NCBI GenBank assembly: GCA_016207265.1
Contig: JACQPZ010000206.1
Location: 1 to 14,730, forward strand
Direction of reading: 5' to 3'
From: Candidatus Latescibacterota bacterium
GTDB taxonomy: Bacteria > Eisenbacteria > RBG-16-71-46 > SZUA-252
Length of the DNA: 14,730 nt
This document shows, piece after piece, positions 1-7,212 of this stretch. Each line of letters starts with the position of its first letter. Position 1 is the stretch's first letter. The notes beneath the pieces were generated by a model, which made no database searches, was not told the DNA's origin, and saw nothing but the letters and a program-made list of their open reading frames with translations. The translations under genes were made by a program, and so were the position numbers.

Positions 1-40
1 CCTGTCCCGGCGGCGCACGCCACGGCGCACGCCGCCGCGC

Positions 41-69
41 TTGACGCCCGGCGCGGAGATTGCTAGCAT
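41..69 (+). promoter_or_regulatory. Candidate sigma70-type promoter with extended -10 upstream of kdsB
   Basis: TTGACG at 41-46 matches the -35 consensus in five of six positions. It is followed by a 17-base spacer and TAGCAT at 64-69, which matches the -10 consensus in four of six. A TG at 61-62, one base before the -10, adds an extended -10 element. Transcription would start near base 76 and would drive kdsB and probably the long run of genes behind it. The match was found by eye in a G+C-rich background, where such a combination is less likely by chance. No transcript data support it, and an upstream gene may still overlap this stretch. Confidence 0.5.
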
Positions 70-137
70 GCCTCGTGCACCGTTCCTCATCCCCCGCAGC
101 GGAGCGCGAGTCGCTCGCGTCCCCGCGACATAAGGCC

Positions 138-860
138 GTGGGGATCATCCCCGCCCGGCTTCATTCGACCCGTCTCCCCGAAAAGGCGCTGCAGGATCTC
201 GGCGGAGCGCCCCTCATCGTTCGCGTCATGGAGCGCGTTCGCCAGGCCGCGGCGATCCGGAAGGTCTGGGTCGCGACCGACAGCCCGCGCATCGCCGAAG
301 CGGTCCGGTCCGCGGGGGGCGACGTGATCATGACGCGCGCGGAGCTTCCATCGGGCCTCGACCGCGTGGCGGAAGCGGCGCGGGAAGTCGGCGACGAGAT
401 CATCGTGAACATCCAGGGCGACGAGCCGTTCGTGTCGCCGGCGGGCCTCGCCCATCTCGTGTCGCTGTTCGAGGATCCGAACGCGCGGATCGCCACCCTG
501 GCGGCTCCGTTCCCGCCCGCGTCGGATCCCTCCGATCCGAACCGAGTCAAAGTGGTATTGGACCGCGCGGGCCGGGCTCTCTATTTTTCGCGATCGCCGA
601 TTCCCCACGGGGCGGGCGGGGATCTCCCCGCGCTGCTTCACGTCGGAGTCTACGCGTATCGGCGCGAGACGCTGCTCGACCTCGCGCGCTTCGGCCCCTG
701 CCCCCTCGAGCGCGCGGAGGGGCTCGAGCAGCTTCGGGCCTTGTGGCACGGGATTCCGATTCACGTCGCGGTGGGTAGCTACGGTTCCCTGGGGATCGAC
801 ACTCCCGAGGATCTCGACCGGGCGAGGCTTCAGTACGGGACGCGGAGGGAAACGAGATGA
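138..860 (+). CDS. kdsB: 3-deoxy-manno-octulosonate cytidylyltransferase (CMP-Kdo synthetase)
   Basis: KdsB activates Kdo by transferring CMP from CTP, giving CMP-Kdo for lipid A-core assembly in the cytoplasm. Visible family motifs are GIIPARLHSTRLPEKAL at the N terminus (nucleotide binding), VNIQGDEPF, VKVVLDRAGRALYFSRSPIP, HVGVYAYRR, LERAEGLEQLRALWHG and GIDTPEDLDRAR near the C terminus. The usual Gly in RLPGK is Glu here. The start is uncertain. The frame is open upstream with a GTG at 75 and a TTG at 60, giving 261 or 266 residues. The GTG at 138 gives 240 residues, close to the usual 245-255, and lies downstream of the candidate promoter, but it has no good ribosome binding site (AAGG sits only two bases away). 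The stop overlaps the pyrG start as ATGA, so the two genes are probably translationally coupled. Function is secure and the start is not. Confidence 0.93.
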   Translation: MGIIPARLHSTRLPEKALQDLGGAPLIVRVMERVRQAAAIRKVWVATDSPRIAEAVRSAGGDVIMTRAELPSGLDRVAEAAREVGDEIIVNIQGDEPFVSPAGLAHLVSLFEDPNARIATLAAPFPPASDPSDPNRVKVVLDRAGRALYFSRSPIPHGAGGDLPALLHVGVYAYRRETLLDLARFGPCPLERAEGLEQLRALWHGIPIHVAVGSYGSLGIDTPEDLDRARLQYGTRRETR

Positions 861-2512
861 CCAAGTTCGTCTTCGTTACCGGTGGGGTGGTCTCTTCGCT
901 CGGTAAGGGCATCGCGGCCTCCTCGATCGGCTCGCTCCTGAAGAGCCGCGGGCTCGACGTCACGATCCAGAAGTTCGATCCCTACCTGAACGTCGATCCC
1001 GGCACGATGAGCCCCTACCAGCACGGAGAGGTCTTCGTGACCGACGACGGCGCCGAAACCGACCTGGACGTCGGGCACTACGAGCGCTTTCTCGGCGTCT
1101 CGATGCACCGCGAGAACAACGTGACCGCAGGGCAGATCTACGACGCGATCATCCAGAAGGAGCGACGCGGCGATTACCTGGGACGCACGGTGCAGGTGAT
1201 CCCGCACGTCACCGACGAGATCAAGTCGCGGATGCTCGGGATCACGCGCCAGGGGCAGGTGGACGTGGCGATCGTCGAGATCGGAGGAACGGTCGGGGAC
1301 ATCGAGAGCCTTCCCTTCCTGGAGGCGATCCGGCAGCTGAGGCTCGAGCTCAAGCGCGAGAACACCCTCTTCGTCCACGTGACGCTCGTCCCGCACCTAG
1401 GCGCGGCGCGCGAGATCAAGACGAAGCCCACGCAGCACTCGGTCAAGGAGCTTCGGGCGATCGGCATCCAGCCCGACATCCTGCTCTGCCGGACCGAGAT
1501 CCCGCTCCCCGACGAGGTGAAGGAGAAGATCGCCCTCTTCTGCAACGTTCCGAAAGAAGGCGTCATCGAGGCGATCGACGTGGCGTCCATCTACGAGATC
1601 CCGCTCATGTTCCACCGCGGGGGGCTGGACGATCTGATCGTCGAGTATCTGCGCATTCCCTCCGGCCCGCCGGATCTCCGCGCCTGGCAGGCGTTCGCGG
1701 AGCGGCTCAAATCCGCGAAGGAGCAGGTCGTCGTCGCCGTGGTAGGGAAATACACGCACCTGCGCGACGCGTACAAGAGCATCAACGAGGCGATCGCGCA
1801 CGCGGGCGCCGCGAACGGCGTGTCGGTCAAGATCGATTGGGTCGATTCGGAGCGGGTCGAGATGGACGGCCCTCCGGCGCTCCTGGGGCAGGTCCACGGA
1901 ATCCTCATTCCCGGCGGCTTCGGGGACCGGGGAACCGAAGGGATGGTCCAAGCCGCGCGCTACGCACGGGAGCGGAACGTCCCGTTCTTCGGAATCTGCC
2001 TCGGGATGCAATGCGCCGTGATCGAATTCGCGCGCGACGTCGCCGGGCTAGACGGAGCCGATTCGTCCGAGTTCCGGGCGGACACGCCCCATCCCGTGAT
2101 CGACCTCCTCGAGTCGCAGCAGGGTGTCTCGAAGAAGGGCGGGACGATGCGGCTCGGCGCCTACGCATGCGACCTCGAGGGAGGGAGCCACGCCGCGATC
2201 GAATACCGCGCGGCGCAGGTGTCGGAGCGCCACCGCCACCGCTACGAATTCAACAACCGGTATCGGGGAACCCTCGAGGCGAAGGGGCTCAGGGTATCGG
2301 GCGTCTACAAGGAGTTGGATCTCGTCGAGATCGTGGAGCTTGAGGGTCACCCCTGGTTCGTGGGCGTGCAGTTCCATCCGGAGCTTCGCTCCCGCCCGGA
2401 CGAGCCGCATCCTCTGTTCCGGGGATTCATCCGCGCGGCGGTGGAAGAGCGGCGCCGCAGAGAAGGCGCGTCCGCCGCCAAGGGCGTCGGAAGCGCGCCC
2501 GTGAAGCCGTAG
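857..2512 (+). CDS. pyrG: CTP synthase (glutamine-hydrolysing)
   Basis: PyrG converts UTP to CTP using ATP and ammonia released from glutamine. The 551-residue protein has the normal two-domain layout. The synthetase domain (about residues 1-265) opens with FVTGGVVSSLGKGIAAS, which holds the P-loop Lys17, followed by KFDPYLNVDPGTMSPYQHGE and EIGGTVGDIESLPFLEA. The class I glutamine amidotransferase domain (about 290-530) has FFGICLGMQ with nucleophile Cys381, and GVQFHPE with His507 and Glu509 completing the triad. The ATG lies seven bases after GGAGGG at 844-849 and overlaps the kdsB stop. Its place between kdsB and kdsA makes sense, because CTP is a KdsB substrate; kdsB-pyrG adjacency is also known in Chlamydia. 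The C-terminal tail after about residue 530 is charged and Ala-rich and probably not structured. Confidence 0.98.
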   Translation: MTKFVFVTGGVVSSLGKGIAASSIGSLLKSRGLDVTIQKFDPYLNVDPGTMSPYQHGEVFVTDDGAETDLDVGHYERFLGVSMHRENNVTAGQIYDAIIQKERRGDYLGRTVQVIPHVTDEIKSRMLGITRQGQVDVAIVEIGGTVGDIESLPFLEAIRQLRLELKRENTLFVHVTLVPHLGAAREIKTKPTQHSVKELRAIGIQPDILLCRTEIPLPDEVKEKIALFCNVPKEGVIEAIDVASIYEIPLMFHRGGLDDLIVEYLRIPSGPPDLRAWQAFAERLKSAKEQVVVAVVGKYTHLRDAYKSINEAIAHAGAANGVSVKIDWVDSERVEMDGPPALLGQVHGILIPGGFGDRGTEGMVQAARYARERNVPFFGICLGMQCAVIEFARDVAGLDGADSSEFRADTPHPVIDLLESQQGVSKKGGTMRLGAYACDLEGGSHAAIEYRAAQVSERHRHRYEFNNRYRGTLEAKGLRVSGVYKELDLVEIVELEGHPWFVGVQFHPELRSRPDEPHPLFRGFIRAAVEERRRREGASAAKGVGSAPVKP

Positions 2513-2516
2513 GAGG
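2511..2516 (+). promoter_or_regulatory. Ribosome binding site fixing the kdsA GTG start
   Basis: AGGAGG overlaps the pyrG stop codon TAG and stands seven bases before the GTG at 2524. The next in-frame candidate, ATG at 2533, is sixteen bases away, so the GTG is the better start. Confidence 0.75.
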
Positions 2517-2523
2517 TTCCGGC

Positions 2524-3372
2524 GTGCGCCTCATGTGGCATCCGTTCCCGGTCGGCCCCGTCGACCTTCTGCCCTCGCGGCTCGCGCTCATCGCGGGCCC
2601 CTGCGTCCTCGAGGATCCCGGCATGGCCGAGGAGGTTGCCGAAGAGGTCAAGCGGATCGCCGAGCGGTTGGACCTCGCGTTCGTGTTCAAGGCCTCCTAT
2701 TCCAAGGCGAACCGCTCGTCGGGCGCGAGCTATCGCGGTCCGGGCCTCGAGGAGGGGCTCGCGACGCTGGGGCGGATCCGGGATCGGGTGGGAGTCCCCG
2801 TCACGAGCGACGTGCACGAGACCTCGGAGGTCGGAGCCGCGGCCGAGGTCCTGGACCTGATCCAGATTCCCGCGTTCCTCTGCCGGCAGACGGCGCTGAT
2901 CGAAGCGGCGGCGCGATCGGGGAAGCCGGTGCACCTCAAGAAAGGACAGTTCCTGGATCCGGGGGCGATGGGCTACGCGGTCGAGAAAGCCCGGGCCGCC
3001 GGCGCGCCGGGCGTGATCGTGACCGAGCGCGGGACGGCGTTCGGGTACGGGGATCTGGTGGTCGATTTCCGGGGAATCGCCATCATGAAGCGGTTCCGGT
3101 GTCCCGTCTTTTTCGACGCGACCCATTCGGTGCAACGGCCCGGCGGCATCGAGACCTTAGGGCAGCGCGAGTTCGTTCCCGTGCTCGCCCGGGCGGCGAT
3201 CGCCGCCGGCGCGGACGGCATCTTCATTGAGACGCACCCCGATCCTCCGAAGGCGCGTTCCGACCGGGACTGCCAGTGGCCGCTCAAGGATTTGGCCGCG
3301 TTGCTCCAATCCTTGATGGAAATCCGACATTCCATTTCCGATAGGCGGTTTATGGAGGCCATGGAGCCGTGA
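2524..3372 (+). CDS. kdsA: 2-dehydro-3-deoxyphosphooctonate aldolase (Kdo-8-phosphate synthase), metal-dependent type
   Basis: KdsA condenses phosphoenolpyruvate with D-arabinose 5-phosphate to give Kdo-8-P, the first committed step of Kdo synthesis, in the cytoplasm. The 282-residue TIM-barrel protein shows LALIAGPCVLED, FVFKASYSKANRSS with Lys56 and Lys61, YRGPGLEEGL, VTSDVHE, DATHSVQRPGG and ETHPDPPKARSD. The family splits into a metal class (Aquifex type, with a Cys ligand) and a non-metal class (E. coli type, with Asn there). Here Cys27, His201, Glu236 and Asp247 line up with the four Aquifex ligands Cys11, His185, Glu222 and Asp233, so a metal-dependent enzyme is predicted. The start is GTG with an AGGAGG site seven bases upstream. 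The stop overlaps the kdsD start as GTGA. Confidence 0.96.
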   Translation: MRLMWHPFPVGPVDLLPSRLALIAGPCVLEDPGMAEEVAEEVKRIAERLDLAFVFKASYSKANRSSGASYRGPGLEEGLATLGRIRDRVGVPVTSDVHETSEVGAAAEVLDLIQIPAFLCRQTALIEAAARSGKPVHLKKGQFLDPGAMGYAVEKARAAGAPGVIVTERGTAFGYGDLVVDFRGIAIMKRFRCPVFFDATHSVQRPGGIETLGQREFVPVLARAAIAAGADGIFIETHPDPPKARSDRDCQWPLKDLAALLQSLMEIRHSISDRRFMEAMEP

Positions 3373-4397
3373 TCCCGAAGATCGCATCCGGGTCCGCCGA
3401 GGCCCGCGGCGCCGATACCGCGAACGCCGTCGCCTGGGCGAGGGAGGTGCTCGAGGGGGAGGCGGAGGCGATCCTCGGGCTCCGGGAGCGCCTCGGCCCC
3501 GCCTTCGAGCGCGCGGTGACCCTGCTGCTCGAGGTCAGGGGCCAGGTGCTCACCTCGGGGGTGGGAAAATCCGGCCTCGTGGCCAAGAAGATCGCCGCGA
3601 CTCTGACCAGCACCGGGACCCCGTCCAATTTCGTCCATCCCGTCGACGCGGTCCACGGCGATCTGGGAATCGTCTCCTCGAAGGACGCGGCGGTCCTCCT
3701 CTCGAAGAGCGGCGAGACCCCAGAGCTTCTGGGGCTCGTTCCGGCCTTTCGCAGGAGAGGCGTTCCCACGATCACGATGACCTGCCAGGCGGGTTCGGCG
3801 TTGGCGCGAAGCTCGGATTGCGTCCTGGATCTGGGAAAGCTCCGTGAGGCCTGCCCCGAGGATCTCGTTCCGACCACTTCGACGACGGCCGCCTTGGCCC
3901 TGGGAGACGCGCTCGCCGTCGTGCTGCTTCGGATGAAGGGATTCTCGCGCGAGGACTTCGTGTTCTTCCATCCCGGGGGCGTCCTCGGTCAGACCGCCAT
4001 GCTCCGAGTCGCGGACCTGATGCACGGGGGCGACGCGCTCCCCAGCGTCGGGGCCGAAGCGACGCTCCGGGAAGCGCTCCTCGAGATCCTGAGAAAAGGG
4101 CTTGGGATGACGACCGTGGTGGACGGCGGGGGAACCCTCTGCGGCATCCTGACGGACGGCGATCTCAAGCGGATTCTCCTCCAGGGAACGGCGAGCCTCG
4201 AACAGCCGGTGGGCCACGTCATGTCCACGGCTCCGCGGACGATCGAGGGCGACGCGCCGATCGCCCAGGCGGTCCGGCGGATGGAGGAGAACGAGCCGGG
4301 CGCGATCACGTCGCTCGTGATCGTGGACGAGCGTGGAGCGCCCCGAGGGGTGATCCATCTTCACGACTGTCTCGGTGCGGGCGCGCGGGTTCCCTGA
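3369..4397 (+). CDS. kdsD: D-arabinose 5-phosphate isomerase (SIS domain plus two CBS domains)
   Basis: KdsD (KpsF/GutQ family) isomerises ribulose 5-phosphate to arabinose 5-phosphate, the KdsA substrate. The 342-residue length is normal for the SIS-CBS-CBS form. The SIS domain (about residues 40-180) has GVGKSGLVAKK with Lys67, matching E. coli Lys59, then STGTPSNFVHPVDAVHGDLG, SKSGETPEL and VPTTSTTAALALGDALA. FFHPGGVLG holds His201, matching E. coli His193. CBS domains lie at about 214-275 (GILTDGDLKR) and 282-338 (GVIHLHDCL). The start is GTG, overlapping the kdsA stop by four bases, with GGAGG ten bases upstream at 3354-3358. The first ~30 residues are a weakly conserved Ala-rich extension. 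It is the last Kdo-synthesis gene here, because the phosphatase gene kdsC does not follow it. Confidence 0.95.
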   Translation: MIPKIASGSAEARGADTANAVAWAREVLEGEAEAILGLRERLGPAFERAVTLLLEVRGQVLTSGVGKSGLVAKKIAATLTSTGTPSNFVHPVDAVHGDLGIVSSKDAAVLLSKSGETPELLGLVPAFRRRGVPTITMTCQAGSALARSSDCVLDLGKLREACPEDLVPTTSTTAALALGDALAVVLLRMKGFSREDFVFFHPGGVLGQTAMLRVADLMHGGDALPSVGAEATLREALLEILRKGLGMTTVVDGGGTLCGILTDGDLKRILLQGTASLEQPVGHVMSTAPRTIEGDAPIAQAVRRMEENEPGAITSLVIVDERGAPRGVIHLHDCLGAGARVP

Positions 4398-4401
4398 GCG
4401 A

Positions 4402-4430
4402 GGCCGGCCCGGTCGGCCCGGCTGGCCGGG
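4402..4430 (+). repeat. G+C-only repeat/hairpin in the kdsD-lptC gap
   Basis: The 45-base gap between kdsD and lptC carries GGCCCGG twice (4406-4412 and 4415-4421). CCGGCC at 4404-4409 can pair with GGCCGG at 4424-4429 around a 14-base loop, and GCCGG/CCGGC offers an alternative pairing. No run of T follows, so it does not look like an intrinsic terminator. It could slow ribosomes or polymerase or be a processing site, or it may simply reflect base composition. Confidence 0.3.
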
Positions 4431-4442
4431 TGGCGGAACGCC

Positions 4443-5009
4443 GTGCTAACGTTCCCGGCCGCCTCCGTGCGGATGGTCGTGACGCTCGCCGTGGCGGTCC
4501 TCGGGTGCCAGTCGCGGACGGCTCCGACGCCGAGCGGCGCAGGACTCCGGATTCCGGATCAGGAGGCGCGCGATTTCACGCTCACGGAAACGTCGGAGGG
4601 CAGGAAGAACTGGACCCTGTGGGCGTCGTACGCGGCGATGTACAACGATCGAAACCTCGTGGACGCGCAGACGGTCCGCATCGAGTTCTTCGATGACAAG
4701 GGAAAGCGCTACTCGACGCTCACGGCCAACCAGGGTCTCGTGGACCAGCGGACGAACAACCTGGAGGCGCGGGGGAACGTGCGGATCCTCACCGAGACCG
4801 GAGTGAGCATGGAGACCGATTCCCTGAGATGGCTGAACCGCGTCCAGAGAATCGTGTCCCAGGCGTTCGTCCGCGTGACGAGGAATCGGGACGTGGTTAC
4901 GGGCTACGGCTTCGAGAGCTCGCCTAACCTCGACAACTTCCATATTCAAAGGGAGGTGCGGGCGGAAGTTCGCGAAGAAGTCAAGGACGGGGATCGATCC
5001 CGGCCATGA
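4443..5009 (+). CDS. lptC: LPS export protein LptC, probable lipoprotein form
   Basis: LptC is the periplasmic, membrane-anchored part of the Lpt bridge that receives LPS from LptB2FG and passes it to LptA. The 188-residue protein has a short N terminus with Arg10, a hydrophobic stretch MVVTLAVAVLGC and a lipobox-like VLGC ending at Cys22, so it may be lipid-anchored rather than held by a transmembrane helix as in E. coli. The family pattern follows: LTANQGLVDQ, NNLEARGNVRI, METDSLRW and VTGYGFESS, alternating strands typical of the LptC/LptA beta-jellyroll. GTG 4443 is preferred because it supplies the positive residue; an ATG at 4473 would remove it. The ribosome binding site is weak (CGGAA). 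The stop overlaps lptB as ATGA, which supports the assignment. Confidence 0.85.
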   Translation: MLTFPAASVRMVVTLAVAVLGCQSRTAPTPSGAGLRIPDQEARDFTLTETSEGRKNWTLWASYAAMYNDRNLVDAQTVRIEFFDDKGKRYSTLTANQGLVDQRTNNLEARGNVRILTETGVSMETDSLRWLNRVQRIVSQAFVRVTRNRDVVTGYGFESSPNLDNFHIQREVRAEVREEVKDGDRSRP

Positions 5010-5731
5010 CGGGTCTCGAAGGGCGGAGCCTCGAGCGGTATTACGGCCAATGGAAGGTGGTCAACCAGGTCTCCATCGAGGTGCAGCGGGGAGAGGTGGT
5101 CGGTCTGCTCGGGCCGAACGGGGCGGGGAAGACCACGACCTTCTATCTCATCGTGGGACTGCTTCGCGTGGACGGGGGACAGATCCTCGTGGACGGGCGG
5201 GATATCACCCGGATGCCGATGCACGAGCGCGCCAGGATGGGGATCGGCTACCTGGCGCAGGAGCCGTCGATCTTCCGCAAGCTCACGGTTCGGGAGAACA
5301 TCCTCGCGATCCTCGAAACCCTGCCGATAACGAAGGCGGAGCGGTCGGAGCGGCTCGGGCAGCTCCTCGAGGAGCTCAACATCGCCCACCTGGCGGATCG
5401 GAAGGGGTATAACCTCTCGGGAGGAGAGCGGCGGCGCGTCGAGATCACCCGCGCGCTCGTGACGCATCCCAAGTTCCTGCTTCTCGACGAGCCGTTCGTC
5501 GGGATCGATCCCATCGCGGTCGCCGAGATCCAGGACATCGTCGGGCGGCTCAGGCGGCGCGGCCTCGGAATCCTGATCACCGACCACAACGTCCGGGAGA
5601 CGCTGAGCACGACCGACCGCGCGTACATCATGTTCGAGGGCAAGATCCTCCTCGAGGGGACGAGCCAGGAGCTGGCGGAGGATCCGATCGCCCGGCAGAT
5701 CTACCTGGGTGAGCGCTTCCGGCTGGACTGA
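5006..5731 (+). CDS. lptB: LPS export ABC transporter ATP-binding protein LptB
   Basis: LptB is the cytoplasmic ATPase that works with LptF and LptG to extract LPS from the inner membrane. The 241-residue ABC domain is complete: Walker A GPNGAGKTTT with Lys42, Q-loop region YLAQEPSIFRKLTVREN (a characteristic LptB stretch), signature LSGGERRR at 137-144, Walker B FLLLDEPFVGIDP with Asp161 and Glu162, and H-loop His194 in ITDHNVRETL. The C-terminal EDPIARQIYLGERFRL also matches LptB. It overlaps lptC by four bases and is followed twelve bases later by rpoN, the arrangement known from many proteobacteria. LptF and LptG genes are not in the window. Confidence 0.97.
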   Translation: MTGLEGRSLERYYGQWKVVNQVSIEVQRGEVVGLLGPNGAGKTTTFYLIVGLLRVDGGQILVDGRDITRMPMHERARMGIGYLAQEPSIFRKLTVRENILAILETLPITKAERSERLGQLLEELNIAHLADRKGYNLSGGERRRVEITRALVTHPKFLLLDEPFVGIDPIAVAEIQDIVGRLRRRGLGILITDHNVRETLSTTDRAYIMFEGKILLEGTSQELAEDPIARQIYLGERFRLD

Positions 5732-5743
5732 GGGAAATCTCGG

Positions 5744-7171
5744 ATGGAAATGAAGCACAGCTTGAGCATGCAGCAGAAGCCGACGCTGATCATGACCCAG
5801 CGTCTCCAGCAGGCGCTCAAGCTGCTCCAGATGCCCACGCTCGAGCTCCAGCAGGCCCTGAAGATGGAGCTGGAGCGGAATCCGCTCCTCGAGGAGGTGG
5901 ACGAGGTCGAGGAGGTCCAGGAGATCGAGGAGGTCAAGAAGGAGGTCGGGCAAACGGAGGCGGAAGCCCCGGACCCGGCGCCCAAGGAAGACCAGGAAAT
6001 CGACTGGGGCGAGCTCTGGCCGGACCAGTTCGAGACGGTCTCCGCGCCCCGCGTCACCGACGGGGACGCGGAGTTCTACGAGCGCGTTCCCGTCACGGTG
6101 AGGAGTCTCGGAGACCACCTCTCGGAGCAGCTCAGGCTCAGCGATCTGGACGAACGCGGCCTCGAGATCGGGGATTACCTGATCGGCTCGCTCGACGAGA
6201 ACGGCTACCTCCAGACCTCGGTCGAGGAGGTCGCGGAGACGTTCGGCGTGGCACCCGAGAAGGTCGAGGAGGTGCTCGCGGTCATCCAGACCTTCGAGCC
6301 GTCCGGCGTCGGCGCGCGGAATCTCCAAGAGTGCCTCTGGATCCAGATCGTCCAGAAGAAGATGGAGAGCACGCTGGCCGGCAGGATCATCCAGGAGCAG
6401 TTCGATAACCTGCTCGCGAAGCGCTTCTCCGAGATCGCGCGCAATCTCAAGTGCACGGTCGAGGACGTCCAGGCCGCGAGCGACCTCATCGGCACGCTCG
6501 ACCCGAGACCCGCGCAGGAGATCGCCGCGGAAGAGACCCGCTACGTGGTCCCGGACCTGATCGTGGATCGCGTCGGAGAGGATTTCGTCGTCGTGCTGAA
6601 CGACAAGAACGTGCCCCGCCTCAGGATCAGCAACGCCTACCAGCAGATGCTCCGGAACAAGAACTCGACCCGGGACGATACGCGGAAATACATCACCGAG
6701 AAGCTGAACTCCGCCAAGTGGCTGATCCAGACGATCGAGCAGCGGCGCAAGACGATGATCAAGGTCATGCGCCGGATCGTCGAGGAGCAGCGCGATTTCT
6801 TCGAACGGGGCGTGGAGGGGCTCAAGCCGCTGACCCTCCAGCAGATCGCGAACCAGATCGGCATGCACGAGTCGACCGTGAGCCGGGTCACGACCAGCAA
6901 GTACGTTCAGACGCCGCGGGGCGTCTTCGAGCTCAAGTACTTCTTCTCGAGCGGGCTTCAGACGGAGGAAGGGGACGACGTGTCCGCGAAGGTCGCGAAG
7001 GAGAAGATCGCGCACCTGATCCAGGGGGAGGACAAGCTCGAGCCCTTGAGCGACCAACGGATCGCCGAATTGCTGCACGAGCACGGACTGAAGATCGCGA
7101 GGCGGACGGTCGCCAAGTACCGGGAGGCGCTGCGCATCCTCCCGGCCCGCGCCCGGCGCCGCTACACCTAG
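5744..7171 (+). CDS. rpoN: RNA polymerase sigma-54 factor
   Basis: Sigma54 directs core RNA polymerase to -24/-12 promoters and needs an AAA+ activator to open them. The 475-residue protein has all regions. Region I (about 1-48) is Gln- and Leu-rich (MTQRLQQALKLLQMPTLELQ) and contacts activators. An acidic linker follows at about 50-95 with an unusual Glu/Val repeat. The core-binding region contains DYLIGSLDENGYLQ and FEPSGVGARNLQECL. The DNA-binding region has the helix-turn-helix IANQIGMHESTVSRV, then SKYVQTPRGVFELKYFFSSG, and the RpoN box ARRTVAKYRE at 452-461. The ATG is eight bases after AGGGA at 5731-5735. The lptB-rpoN-hpf order is a classic arrangement. Confidence 0.98.
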   Translation: MEMKHSLSMQQKPTLIMTQRLQQALKLLQMPTLELQQALKMELERNPLLEEVDEVEEVQEIEEVKKEVGQTEAEAPDPAPKEDQEIDWGELWPDQFETVSAPRVTDGDAEFYERVPVTVRSLGDHLSEQLRLSDLDERGLEIGDYLIGSLDENGYLQTSVEEVAETFGVAPEKVEEVLAVIQTFEPSGVGARNLQECLWIQIVQKKMESTLAGRIIQEQFDNLLAKRFSEIARNLKCTVEDVQAASDLIGTLDPRPAQEIAAEETRYVVPDLIVDRVGEDFVVVLNDKNVPRLRISNAYQQMLRNKNSTRDDTRKYITEKLNSAKWLIQTIEQRRKTMIKVMRRIVEEQRDFFERGVEGLKPLTLQQIANQIGMHESTVSRVTTSKYVQTPRGVFELKYFFSSGLQTEEGDDVSAKVAKEKIAHLIQGEDKLEPLSDQRIAELLHEHGLKIARRTVAKYREALRILPARARRRYT

Positions 7172-7212
7172 GTCAGGAGCACGAGAGCCCCGGACCGGCT
7201 CAGGGGGGTTGG

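Noticed and set aside
744..765. TGGCAC motifs (also near 10723 and 12389) as sigma54 -24/-12 promoters
   Set aside because: None has the TTGC element at the required spacing, and all lie inside genes.
4946..7084. A very long open frame of 712 codons on the minus strand opposite lptB and rpoN
   Set aside because: It is opposite two certain genes, has a Leu/Asp/Arg-heavy composition with no family motif, and is what strong G/C third-position bias produces on the opposite strand.
6451..7212. Upstream open extension of the hpf frame inside rpoN
   Set aside because: Its translation is Arg/Asp/Pro-rich and unlike any HPF; the conserved protein begins at ATG 7213 after a ribosome binding site.
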